Under the pieces are notes generated by a model. That model made no database searches, was not told where the DNA came from, and worked only from the letters and a program-made list of their open reading frames with translations. A stretch of 64,000 nt of DNA from Gammaproteobacteria bacterium (GTDB lineage: Bacteria; Pseudomonadota; Gammaproteobacteria; UBA4575), in the NCBI GenBank assembly GCA_014075255.1, contig CP046178.1, positions 1,692,894 through 1,756,893 on the forward strand, given 5' to 3'. The position numbers and the translations under genes are program-made. This document shows, in pieces, positions 53,650 to 61,792 of the stretch (position 1 is the stretch's first letter; every line of letters begins with the position of its first letter).

Positions 53650-53901
53650 TAGAAATGGATTTCATTATTAATATTATTTTTTTCAACTAGCGTATTCGCT
53701 GAAAATGTCCTAATGGAATGGGAATTTGAAATTCTCATGGAAGATGGCACATATGCTTACGGCAGAGCCTACCTTAATCAAGACGGCAATATAATCGGCA
53801 CGCTGAGAGAAGGTGATGGCGACCATGTTCAGCTGTATGGCTATCCAAGCGACGAAACTATTTCACTTTACGGCGGAAACGTAAGCCAGTCTTCATACTA
53901 G
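53650..53901 (+). pseudogene. Small exported-protein gene whose start codon appears to be lost
   Basis: The 62-residue frame from ATG 53713 (MEWEFEILMEDGTYAYGRAYL, a beta-rich WG-type hairpin protein) extends upstream in frame through a good signal peptide, KWISLLILFFSTSVFA, from 53653. The codon just before, where ATG would be expected six bases after AGGAA (53639-53643), is TAG (53650-53652). Either the gene has lost its start codon, it begins at the non-standard ATT at 53659, or only the cytoplasmic 62-residue form is made. Directly after the preceding gene's stop. Confidence 0.55.
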
Positions 53902-53907
53902 CAATAG

Positions 53908-53921
53908 GTCCAAATCTGGAC
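53908..53921. promoter_or_regulatory. Palindromic operator-like site, copy 2
   Basis: GTCCAAATCTGGAC matches the perfect palindrome at 52810-52823 at 13 of 14 positions. It lies 7 bp after the small-gene stop and about 56 bp before the predicted MerR-gene promoter. Confidence 0.55.
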
Positions 53922-53976
53922 ACATATATAAGTATAAGTGTCATTAAAAACTTTAATAATTCCATTCCGTAATCAC

Positions 53977-54007
53977 TTGACTCTAGTACCGGTCCAGAGT
54001 TTAAAGT
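53977..54007 (+). promoter_or_regulatory. MerR-type promoter and operator of the regulator gene
   Basis: TTGACT (53977-53982) and TAAAGT (54002-54007) are separated by 19 bp instead of 17, as at MerR-family promoters. Between them the arms ACTCT (53980-53984) and AGAGT (53996-54000) form an inverted repeat. The regulator gene starts 25 bp downstream, so it is probably autoregulated. Confidence 0.75.
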
Positions 54008-54031
54008 CTATGCACTAATTGAGGTCATCCT

Positions 54032-54895
54032 ATGGAATTCAAAATTGGGAAACTATCTGAAGAAACAGGAATTAATATCGATACACTTCGATACTATGAA
54101 AAGCAGGGGCTAGTACTCCCCGTTCAAAGGCGAAGATCGGGCTATCGAATTTACAATAACGAGTCCATTAAAGAAGTCGAGTTCATAAAACGTGCTCAAG
54201 CTCTTGGCTTTAACCTGACTGAGATCAAAGAAATTATTGAGATCGATAAGCATAAAGATAACATCGATGATATTAGAACAGTGCTACGGAATAAGAGTAG
54301 AGATATAAAGAAACTACTTTCTGATGCATCGCGTATAACGAGAGCACTCAATATAATTGAAGCAAAATGCAGCAACACAGATGATGTAAGTCTAGTGGAT
54401 ATAGTTTTTAGCGATGAAGTTTATCAGATTACAAATTTAACTGAATCAGAAAATACTTATCTATTAGAAGAATCTACTTGGAACATTAACGGTGAAGCAG
54501 CAACTGAGAATGGCGAATTATTACCTTTAGTTGGCTTATCGACTATAACGCACGATGAAGAAATATGGACCATCAGGAATGATTTTGTTAATTCGGGTGG
54601 TCCTGAAAACCAAGTGGTTATGCATGTTCCTCCAATCTTGGATGATATTAAAGTTTCTCGCTTCATAGGAAACTGCTTTATTTTTGGCGAATTGGTAGGA
54701 GTGATAACTATCTCAGCGGATAGCTTATTTAAATGCTACGAGATGCCTGAGCATCAGTACCGAGGTATAGAGCATATTAAAAAGCTAAGCAGTGAAGTCT
54801 ACGATGTAAGTGGGATTGTTATCGATGGCAAAGTTCCAAAACTGCAGTACCAGTTCCAACTAGAGAGAACTGAAACTTCTGTTCCTTCTAGTTAG
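54032..54895 (+). CDS. MerR-family regulator with an unassigned C-terminal domain
   Basis: 287 residues. The N-terminal winged helix KIGKLSEETGINIDTLRYYEKQGLVLPVQRRRSGYRIYN is canonical MerR, followed by VEFIKRAQALGFNLTEIKEIIEI and a dimerisation coiled coil to about 115. The remaining 170 residues (from DIVFSDEVYQITNLTE) are a beta-rich part that looks like a ligand-binding region, but I recognise neither a metal site nor a GyrI-like domain. A consensus MerR-type promoter lies directly upstream. Confidence 0.85.
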   Translation: MEFKIGKLSEETGINIDTLRYYEKQGLVLPVQRRRSGYRIYNNESIKEVEFIKRAQALGFNLTEIKEIIEIDKHKDNIDDIRTVLRNKSRDIKKLLSDASRITRALNIIEAKCSNTDDVSLVDIVFSDEVYQITNLTESENTYLLEESTWNINGEAATENGELLPLVGLSTITHDEEIWTIRNDFVNSGGPENQVVMHVPPILDDIKVSRFIGNCFIFGELVGVITISADSLFKCYEMPEHQYRGIEHIKKLSSEVYDVSGIVIDGKVPKLQYQFQLERTETSVPSS

Positions 54896-55257
54896 GACTT
54901 CCTTTGTCACCTAAGCAATAATACATTCCACGAAAAGGATTGTGTTCTCGAAGACAAGATCGATAATTTTTAAGTGGTCTGAGAACTACACCTCCTCGGG
55001 GCAGTTATGAAAGAATATGTGGAGTTAAGACTGACTTTCAATTGAAAAGAGCGGCAAATTTTCCCACTGTTTTGTCCGCCCGACTTCTGTCTGAAGTAAT
55101 ATTTAACTAATAACTATGTCCGTTTATGGACCTATCTATTACTTAATAATCTCTTCAGAAATGTATTCTCATGCCGTTACATATTTGCTATCTAGTCAAA
55201 AAAACTTCACTAGATGTAATTCATCAAAATATGAATTTAATAATAATTGAATAACTC
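54896..55257. other. Gap between MerR and GGDEF genes
   Basis: A 362-bp region without a gene. I see no clear terminator, repeat or promoter; a short palindrome TTTCAATTGAAA (about 55036-55047) is the only visible feature. Confidence 0.5.
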
Positions 55258-56277
55258 ATGACTCTTGGGAGTTCTGCATTGGAAACGCCAAAAATTACAT
55301 TAAGCGAAGACACTAGAATTGAAACATTAAAAGCACTCAAGATTTTAGACACACCCGCTGAGGAACGTTTTGATCGTCTGACGCGTATAGCAAGAGAAGT
55401 ATTTAATGTGCCCACTGCTTTGGTGAGTCTTATAGATGAGAATAGGCAATGGTTTAAGTCATCCGTTGGCTTAGAAGTTAGTGAAACTCCCCGTGACATT
55501 TCATTTTGTGGTCACGCTATTCACAGCGACGATATTTTCATAATCCGTGATGCTAAACGTGATATACGCTTTCATGATAATCCATTGGTGCAAGGTGAAC
55601 CCTGGATTCGTTTTTATGCGGGGTATCCGCTAAAGGCAATGAACGGGGAAAGACTTGGTACCTTCTGCATTATTGATAGTAAGCCTAGAGCTCTAAACGA
55701 TAAGAATGCTCAAACTCTAATAGACTTAGGTTGCATAGCAGAACGAGAACTTTCCATGCTGCATATTGCAACCAATGATGAGTTAACAAAAATATTTAAT
55801 CTCCGTGGCTTTAAGATGTTAGCTCAAAATAATCTGGATGTGTGTATTCAACATGGGTTCCCAGCATCACTTATATACTTTGATATTGATAATTTTAAAT
55901 CCATTAATGATGAATTTGGTCATGCAAGAGGCGATAAACTTTTAATAAGTTTTACAAAAATGTTGAAAGATTCATTTAGAACATGTGAAGTACCCGCTAG
56001 AATTGGAAGCGATGAATTTGGTTTACTGCTTGGCAATAAAGATAAAAATCAAGCAGAAGATTGCATTAGAGTATTTCAAAAACTTATTGATGTGTACAAC
56101 AACAATGTAAAGGAAGGATACACTATAGCCTTTACCCACTGCACAGTTGAATTCGACGCTTTAAAACATAGCTCAATTCAAGCCATGATAAATGAGGGAC
56201 AAGATTTAATATATGAGATTAAAAATCGAAAAAATAATGTCGTTCAGCTACATTCATCAAAGATAAAAATTGCATGA
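55258..56277 (+). CDS. GAF-GGDEF protein (putative diguanylate cyclase)
   Basis: 339 residues. An N-terminal GAF sensor domain (about 15-165: PAEERFDRLTRIAREVFNVPTALVSLID, DISFCGHAIHSDDIFIIRDA, GYPLKAMNGERLGTFCIID) is followed by a GGDEF domain (about 175-325). The signature loop reads RIGSDEFGLLL, that is GSDEF instead of GGDEF, with the metal/substrate region FDIDNFKSINDEFGHARGD intact. Such enzymes make cyclic di-GMP; a Ser at the second Gly is tolerated in some active cyclases. No EAL domain. Confidence 0.85.
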   Translation: MTLGSSALETPKITLSEDTRIETLKALKILDTPAEERFDRLTRIAREVFNVPTALVSLIDENRQWFKSSVGLEVSETPRDISFCGHAIHSDDIFIIRDAKRDIRFHDNPLVQGEPWIRFYAGYPLKAMNGERLGTFCIIDSKPRALNDKNAQTLIDLGCIAERELSMLHIATNDELTKIFNLRGFKMLAQNNLDVCIQHGFPASLIYFDIDNFKSINDEFGHARGDKLLISFTKMLKDSFRTCEVPARIGSDEFGLLLGNKDKNQAEDCIRVFQKLIDVYNNNVKEGYTIAFTHCTVEFDALKHSSIQAMINEGQDLIYEIKNRKNNVVQLHSSKIKIA

Positions 56278-56520
56278 ACCCCTACCATGGGCTGCAGTTA
56301 CTTTAAGAAAGGTAGATAAAAAAGATACTCAAACAACATATTCTTTTGAGACAAAAATTCCTGCTCTTAAACTACTGCTTAAATATCTAGTACTTAGAGA
56401 AAAGTCGCTGAAGAAATACAAATTATCGTAAAGGTATAATTTTTCTTGGTGGAAGAATGGTGGAAAATCAAAAAGTTTGTGCCTTCTTACCTCAAGAGCT
56501 TTTATAAATTATTGAATAAA

Positions 56521-56596
56521 TGGTGGCCGAGGGCGGAATTGAACCACCGACACGAGGATTTTCAATCCACTGCTCTACCAACTGAGCTACTCGGCC
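56521..56596 (-). tRNA. tRNA-Phe (GAA)
   Basis: On the minus strand the acceptor arm GGCCGAG (56596-56590) pairs with CTCGGCC (56531-56525). The D arm contains GTAGCTCAGTTGGTAGAGC, the anticodon loop reads TTGAAAA with anticodon GAA, and the T loop is TTCAATT. The 3' CCA is encoded (56523-56521). All stems are intact. An AAACGG-gttc-CCGTTT hairpin lies just upstream at 56605-56620. Confidence 0.97.
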
Positions 56597-56773
56597 AAAT
56601 TTTGAAACGGGTTCCCGTTTTTACATTGCGGAGATTGAAAACACTATTTTCAACCTAGCCTACCTTGTCGCTACACGACCCCGCTACATAGGCCAAAGAC
56701 GGGATGTTTACTTAAAACGGGCTATTAAACGTGGCTCTATATAGTGAGTCAATACGTTTTTGATAACTAATCC

Positions 56774-57049
56774 TTATCTAGCGTTAGGATCAACAAATTC
56801 CTTAGGAGCTTCTGAGCCTTCACCAAAAAAGAATTTTTCCATTTCTTCTTCTAGGAATTTACGTGCTTTAGGGTCCACTGGAGTGAGGCGATACTCATTC
56901 ATCAACATGGTCTGGTGACCCACCCACATTTGCCAGCCCTCTTGTGAGACGTTGTCATACACTTTCTGACCTAACTCGCCTGGATAGGGTAAGTATTCGA
57001 GACCTTCAGCTTCTTTATTGAGCTTCACACATTGCACCATGCGCGCCAT
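56774..57049 (-). CDS. yggX: YggX, iron-trafficking / oxidative-damage protection protein
   Basis: 91 residues matching Ygg[53 protein letters not shown]. It protects iron-sulfur proteins and is linked to Fe(II) handling. The gene overlaps the end of mutY by 35 bp in another frame, the typical mutY-yggX arrangement. Its cysteine near position 7 is conserved. Confidence 0.95.
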   Translation of the reverse strand: MARMVQCVKLNKEAEGLEYLPYPGELGQKVYDNVSQEGWQMWVGHQTMLMNEYRLTPVDPKARKFLEEEMEKFFFGEGSEAPKEFVDPNAR

Positions 57050-58124
57050 GAGGTTGTTCCTTGTTACAGTTTAAGACTTGTTCTAACACCTTTTTTACGG
57101 GTGCTGCCAGGCCAATTTTTTGGCCAACTTTTTGATCTGTAAGTTTATACCAAACCCCGAGATCGTCTTCCATTACACCATTGGGTTTTTTATTGATCTG
57201 AATGAGTTTGGGATGCATATGGAGCTTAAAATGAGAAAAAGTGTGCGAAATTACTGGCAATGTCCTGGAACGAGGTGAGCTATTTTCATAATGCTGGCTC
57301 AGCCAAGCATCCAGCTTGGCGCTATCTTCAAATTCCGGAAAGCTATATAACCCACCCCAAATTCCTGTCGGTGGCCGCTTTCCCAACCAAATCGAGTCAT
57401 CTTGATAGTCTTGAATAATGGCTACCACCACATCCCGTTGTGGGATTTTTTTAGATGGCTTGGGTGTGGGTAATTCGTTTTGTCGCTGCTGCTCAAGAGC
57501 CATGCAGTTTTCTTGGACCGGACAAGCACTGCAATTTGGGTTACTACGCGTGCAAAGCTTCGCACCTAAATCCATCATGGCTTGTGTATATTCAGCAAAT
57601 GATTCGGAAGGTAATAAAGATTCCGCATGCTGCCAAAGTTGTTGCTCTATTTCTCGCGCACCTGGCCAACCCTCTAGCGCAAAATACCGCGCCAATACTC
57701 GTTTTACATTGCCGTCTAAAATGGCATGAGGTTGGTTATAACTTAACGCTAGAACTGCTGCTGCAGTCGAACGACCTATACCAGGCAATGCAATAGCCTG
57801 TTCAGTTTCTTTTGGAAACTTACTTTCATGTAACGCACAGATTTGCTGCGCAGCTTTATGCAAATTTCGTGCGCGCGCATAATATCCCAGACCTGTCCAA
57901 TGATGCAGCACATCATCAATATCACTAGTAGCAAGTGTATTTACATCAGGAAAGTGTTGTATGAACTTTTTGTAATAAGGAATTACCGTATCTACACGCG
58001 TTTGTTGAAGCATGATTTCCGACACCCAAATTTTGTACGCATCACGATCACATTGCCAAGGTAAATCTTTACGGCCATGATCTTCAAACCAATACAACAC
58101 CTGCTGGCTAAAGGTTTTCTTCAT
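57015..58124 (-). CDS. mutY: MutY, adenine DNA glycosylase
   Basis: Removes adenine mispaired with 8-oxoguanine. The 369-residue protein has [16 protein letters not shown] (catalytic Glu) near 36-51, the helix-hairpin-helix [25 protein letters not shown] (catalytic Asp near 140), the 4Fe-4S motif [17 protein letters not shown], and a C-terminal NUDIX-like 8-oxoG recognition domain ([12 protein letters not shown]). The last residues overlap yggX. Confidence 0.96.
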   Translation of the reverse strand: MKKTFSQQVLYWFEDHGRKDLPWQCDRDAYKIWVSEIMLQQTRVDTVIPYYKKFIQHFPDVNTLATSDIDDVLHHWTGLGYYARARNLHKAAQQICALHESKFPKETEQAIALPGIGRSTAAAVLALSYNQPHAILDGNVKRVLARYFALEGWPGAREIEQQLWQHAESLLPSESFAEYTQAMMDLGAKLCTRSNPNCSACPVQENCMALEQQRQNELPTPKPSKKIPQRDVVVAIIQDYQDDSIWLGKRPPTGIWGGLYSFPEFEDSAKLDAWLSQHYENSSPRSRTLPVISHTFSHFKLHMHPKLIQINKKPNGVMEDDLGVWYKLTDQKVGQKIGLAAPVKKVLEQVLNCNKEQPHGAHGAMCEAQ

Positions 58125-58138
58125 TGTGTTATAAGTTG

Positions 58139-58681
58139 TTATTCTTTAGCTTTTTGTTGCAGCAATTTGACACTTTCAATGACGCGTTGTTTGAATTTTT
58201 TCTTCAAAACATAGGAACGTATAATGGGAGGAATCCAAAACTTTGGCTGCATACTTGCATCATACTTCACCACGGTATCTAACGAATGTTGTGTGAGTCC
58301 CCACACAGCGTAACCAGAACGCAAATCACTAAGCAAAGGAAGGATAAAAGCTTCAAGTTTTGAATTTTCAAATTGAGTAATATCTTCCACCCGCGTAATG
58401 CTTTTACAAAAAAATAAAATACAGTCGTGCACTACCGTTCTTACTCGCAGGCTGTCTGCTATTGACGAATCTTGTATTTCACTCTCGATAATAGAGGGAT
58501 TAAGATCTGATATATTTTTGAAATCGGTTAGTATTTCCATCACTCGCGCGGGCGCGGCTTCGACTGTAAATTCTGCGCTTAGAAAATAGGTTTTATCCGC
58601 ATAACGCACGTTCACTTCAACTGCATGAGTAACCACACATACGTTTAGCCCAAACAGCAAAACGCATATCATGCATTTCAT
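58139..58681 (-). CDS. Exported SRPBCC/START-like protein
   Basis: 180 residues. Signal peptide MKCMICVLLFGLNVCVVTHA, then a START/SRPBCC-type lipid-binding fold (FTVEAAPARVMEILTDFKNISDLNPSI; VVHDCILFFCKSITRVEDI; GYAVWGLTQHSLDTVVKYDASMQPKFWIPP). Function unknown; predicted periplasmic. Its first base overlaps the last base of the asmA stop, so translation is coupled, which suggests an envelope role. It ends 14 bp before the mutY start. Confidence 0.8.
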   Translation of the reverse strand: MKCMICVLLFGLNVCVVTHAVEVNVRYADKTYFLSAEFTVEAAPARVMEILTDFKNISDLNPSIIESEIQDSSIADSLRVRTVVHDCILFFCKSITRVEDITQFENSKLEAFILPLLSDLRSGYAVWGLTQHSLDTVVKYDASMQPKFWIPPIIRSYVLKKKFKQRVIESVKLLQQKAKE

Positions 58682-60639
58682 TAGAATAGTTTGAGCTTAT
58701 CTTTTAGTTTGCCGCCAAATTTTTCTTTAAGCTCTTCTACTTTTTCTTCTTTCTTCTCTTCGAACTCTTCTTTTAACTCTTCTTTCTTTTCTGCAATTTT
58801 CTCTGAAGAGGTGCACTTCAATAAACCTTCTGTATCCAAACCATATTTTGGATCCTCAAAGGGCCCTTTAATCTTCACAGGTACGCCACATTTATCAGGT
58901 TCGTCCGATAAACCTATCGCAATTTTATAATCTGTTTTTGATTTTCCAATATCAATCGTACCCTCGCCCTTAGCATTAACCACCGGGGATTTAAACGTTA
59001 GGTCTTTATTAGTCGCCACTCCATTGGCAATATTGTAGCTACCAAACAATTCATCAAATACCAATTCCTCTCCACTCGGCTTAGCATCACGTTTCCTCAA
59101 TAATGCCGCCGCTTTTTCAACATTGGACGCTAACTTTTCATCGCGTAATGCGCCATTATTCGCTTTAAGATTAACTTTACCCCCAAGCGCTTGTTTAAGT
59201 TCTGCAATACTATTGCCCGTAGTATGAATATTTAATGCGAGATTACTGGCACCTCTTATATATGCTTGCTCTTCTCCTAGAAAATCAATACTGAGTTTAT
59301 CGATGGCTACATTAGCAATATCAGTAGCCAAAGCATATTTTGGTTTATCGCCACGTACATCTACACTGGCCTTACCTTTCATGCTTCCATCGTAAAGATT
59401 CATCGACATAGGAGTGACTTGCAGCAAACCGCCCTTAGCTGTCACGGTCGCTTTGACGTTCGTCATGGTCATGCCGGAAATTATTAATTTTCCGACGGCT
59501 ATATCACCATTTACGCGCATGTCTCTCAATGTTTTAGTAGGCAGCTCAATCGGTTCGTTTTCATCTGCCGAGGTGCTTTCTGCTTTTTCATCCGCACTGG
59601 AAGTTGGCAATAATTTATCTAAATCTAGTAATTCAGATGCTAAAGTAAACTTAACATCGGGTTTGCTAAACGATTTTACGGATGCATTACCTGTTAGTTG
59701 TGTATCTAACATCGATACTACAAGCGACGATAGACTTAATGCTTCATTGGCAACATCCGCATCAATATTAGTTTGCAACGCTACCTCTAGCTTACCCTCT
59801 GGGAAAGCATCTCCAGTGCCAGAAATTTTTATCTGCGTATTTTGCATCGCATATTTTTGTGTCGCAAAGTTTCCACTAACATCAGAATTTAAATCTAAAT
59901 CCATCGCACCATTTGGAAAAGATTCACCCGTACTATGCAGCTCCACATCTAAATCTTTTAAACTCAAGGTTTGTGCTTTTGAATCAAACAATGCTTTAGT
60001 AACAATCTTTAAACTTGCATCCATCACTGGCTCAGCATTCTTCAGTTTTAAATCCATCTTTACATCAGTCGCTTTGCCATCACCTAATTCACCCGTAGTT
60101 AAATTAAACGGAGCAATTTGAATTTTGGTGCCTACTTGATCATCTTGCCAATGGAATTCTGCATCACTAATATCAATTCCGTTGATCACCAATTCCGGTG
60201 CTGCCGAACTTCCATCTGATGTTTCTTCACTTGATGACTCTTCAGACACTAAGTCATCCCAATTGGTAACGCCTTGCGCATTTTTATGCAAGTTCACTTT
60301 TAAGCCATGTAATATTAATTTAGAGGCTTCTACTTTGCTCTTAAGTAAAGGCAGTACTGCAACACTTATGCTAACTTCTTCTACAGTAGCCATGGGTGTG
60401 TCGCCAAAGCCAGGTGCATTACCAAAGGTGGTTTCACCTAAACTTAAGCCGAGCGGCCACCAAGAAGTCTTGATACCCCCGGTAATGACTAAATCTCTTC
60501 CCGTTGCCTTTTTAACTTCACTTGCAATTTCTTCCTTATAATTGTTGACGTCTAAGGTGCTAAGAAAAAATACTCCGCCGCCAATCACGACCACAACCAA
60601 CAAAATGATCGCGATAACAAGATACTTAATTATTTTCAT
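58681..60639 (-). CDS. asmA: AsmA-family envelope protein
   Basis: 652 residues. A single N-terminal membrane anchor (VIAIILLVVVVIGGGVFFL, about 7-27) is followed by a large periplasmic region with the AsmA N-terminal signature (VKKATGRDLVITGGIKTSWWPLGLSLGETTFGNAPGF) and the AsmA C-terminal domain (about 510-610). AsmA-like proteins are thought to move or organise phospholipids between membranes. The C terminus is an unusual Lys/Glu-rich coiled coil (about 610-652). Located beside mutY as in Pseudomonas. Confidence 0.92.
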   Translation of the reverse strand: MKIIKYLVIAIILLVVVVIGGGVFFLSTLDVNNYKEEIASEVKKATGRDLVITGGIKTSWWPLGLSLGETTFGNAPGFGDTPMATVEEVSISVAVLPLLKSKVEASKLILHGLKVNLHKNAQGVTNWDDLVSEESSSEETSDGSSAAPELVINGIDISDAEFHWQDDQVGTKIQIAPFNLTTGELGDGKATDVKMDLKLKNAEPVMDASLKIVTKALFDSKAQTLSLKDLDVELHSTGESFPNGAMDLDLNSDVSGNFATQKYAMQNTQIKISGTGDAFPEGKLEVALQTNIDADVANEALSLSSLVVSMLDTQLTGNASVKSFSKPDVKFTLASELLDLDKLLPTSSADEKAESTSADENEPIELPTKTLRDMRVNGDIAVGKLIISGMTMTNVKATVTAKGGLLQVTPMSMNLYDGSMKGKASVDVRGDKPKYALATDIANVAIDKLSIDFLGEEQAYIRGASNLALNIHTTGNSIAELKQALGGKVNLKANNGALRDEKLASNVEKAAALLRKRDAKPSGEELVFDELFGSYNIANGVATNKDLTFKSPVVNAKGEGTIDIGKSKTDYKIAIGLSDEPDKCGVPVKIKGPFEDPKYGLDTEGLLKCTSSEKIAEKKEELKEEFEEKKEEKVEELKEKFGGKLKDKLKLF

Positions 60640-60700
60640 GGTCGTTCTCCTGACTACTCTTATAGTTATTCTTTAATGGACCACTTACTAAACGATAAGT

Positions 60701-61180
60701 TTATGATTTGCGCGTCCAGGTACCTGATTTCCCACCCGTCTTACTTAATAATGCGATATCTTGCAAAATCATACCTCGGTCTACCGCCTTGCACATGTCA
60801 TAGATCGTTAACAATGCAACCTGAACAGCCGTTATTGCCTCCATTTCAACACCCGTTTGCCCTCGTGTTTCTGCAGTCGCTTTACAATAAATTGCTGCCG
60901 GGGCTTCTTCGATATGAAATTCAACTTCGACTGAAGTTAGCGCCAAAGGATGACATAACGGTACTAACTCTGAGGTTTTTTTAGCGCCCATAATGCCCGC
61001 AATGCGTGCAATGCCTAAAACATCACCTTTTTTATGACCACCCGTTTGCACCAACTTCAAGGTTTCGGTTTGCATACGAATGCGGCCATCCGCAACCGCA
61101 ATACGATGACTCACGGGTTTCCCCCCCACATTAACCATGTGGGCTTCACCTTCTTTATTAAAGTGGGTTAGTTTGCTCAT
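60701..61180 (-). CDS. moaC: MoaC, cyclic pyranopterin monophosphate synthase
   Basis: Second enzyme step of molybdenum cofactor synthesis. The 159-residue protein carries [81 protein letters not shown] and the Lys-rich C terminus [10 protein letters not shown], all standard. Divergent from moaD; the promoters share 65 bp. Confidence 0.96.
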   Translation of the reverse strand: MSKLTHFNKEGEAHMVNVGGKPVSHRIAVADGRIRMQTETLKLVQTGGHKKGDVLGIARIAGIMGAKKTSELVPLCHPLALTSVEVEFHIEEAPAAIYCKATAETRGQTGVEMEAITAVQVALLTIYDMCKAVDRGMILQDIALLSKTGGKSGTWTRKS

Positions 61181-61245
61181 GTTAGGTAAATGGTACCATT
61201 TCGGATCGGTTTGTAGACAAAGATTTCGAGGTTAATATTTAGAGG

Positions 61246-61479
61246 ATGTCAGTTCACGTTAAATATTTTGCTAGTTTGCGAGAAGCTATGGGTCGCAGCC
61301 ACGATGATATACCGTTTACAACTACCATCACGGTTACAGAAGTATGGAAGCATGCCACCCAGAACATGCAAAAACCTGATCGCTTGTTAGTAGCTGTCAA
61401 CCAAGAATATGCAAGCTTTGATAAAGAAGTTTGTGATGGAGATGAAGTTGCATTTTTTCCGCCGGTAACGGGTGGCTAA
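61246..61479 (+). CDS. moaD: MoaD, molybdopterin synthase small subunit
   Basis: 77-residue ubiquitin-fold sulfur carrier ending in the required Gly-Gly (FFPPVTGG), which is thiocarboxylated and donates sulfur in molybdopterin formation. The ATG is preceded by GAGG (61240-61243). Its partner, moaE, usually follows but is absent here; the next gene overlaps its end by eight bases. Confidence 0.92.
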   Translation: MSVHVKYFASLREAMGRSHDDIPFTTTITVTEVWKHATQNMQKPDRLLVAVNQEYASFDKEVCDGDEVAFFPPVTGG

Positions 61480-61786
61480 TTATAAACGCGAACATCGCGT
61501 AGTTAATGTCGGCAACGGTTTTACTTTTTTCGGATTAGTGTTTGCTTGGGGTTGGTTATTATCCAGAGGACTTTGGATTAAAGGTCTTTTTGTTTTACTA
61601 ACCTATATCCCAGTTTATTTTTTTCACTCTGTTGTGATGGCTTATTTAATAGATGCTAAGAAGCTACCAGAGTTTTATCTACTGATACCGACTCTATTAC
61701 TATTATTGATACATCTCTATGTAGGGTTTAAAGGCAATCAATGGTTAAAAGCCTCTCTTGTTCACAAAGGTTATGAAAGTGACTAA
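61472..61786 (+). CDS. Small membrane protein overlapping moaD
   Basis: 104 residues from a GTG at 61472, eight bases before the end of moaD. About three membrane segments: FTFFGLVFAWGWLLSRGLW, GLFVLLTYIPVYFFHSVVMAY and YLLIPTLLLLLIHLYVGFKG. The last part (HLYVGFKGNQWLKASLVHKGYE) resembles DUF2628-type proteins. Function unknown; it occupies the position expected for moaE. Confidence 0.7.
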   Translation: MANYKREHRVVNVGNGFTFFGLVFAWGWLLSRGLWIKGLFVLLTYIPVYFFHSVVMAYLIDAKKLPEFYLLIPTLLLLLIHLYVGFKGNQWLKASLVHKGYESD

Positions 61787-61792
61787 AAGCTT

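Noticed and set aside
56270-56430. Open frame of about 50 codons after the GGDEF gene (PWAAVTLRKVDKKDTQ...)
   Set aside because: No ATG or ribosome site, no family match. It could be a decayed gene end, for instance of an integrase, but nothing supports that.
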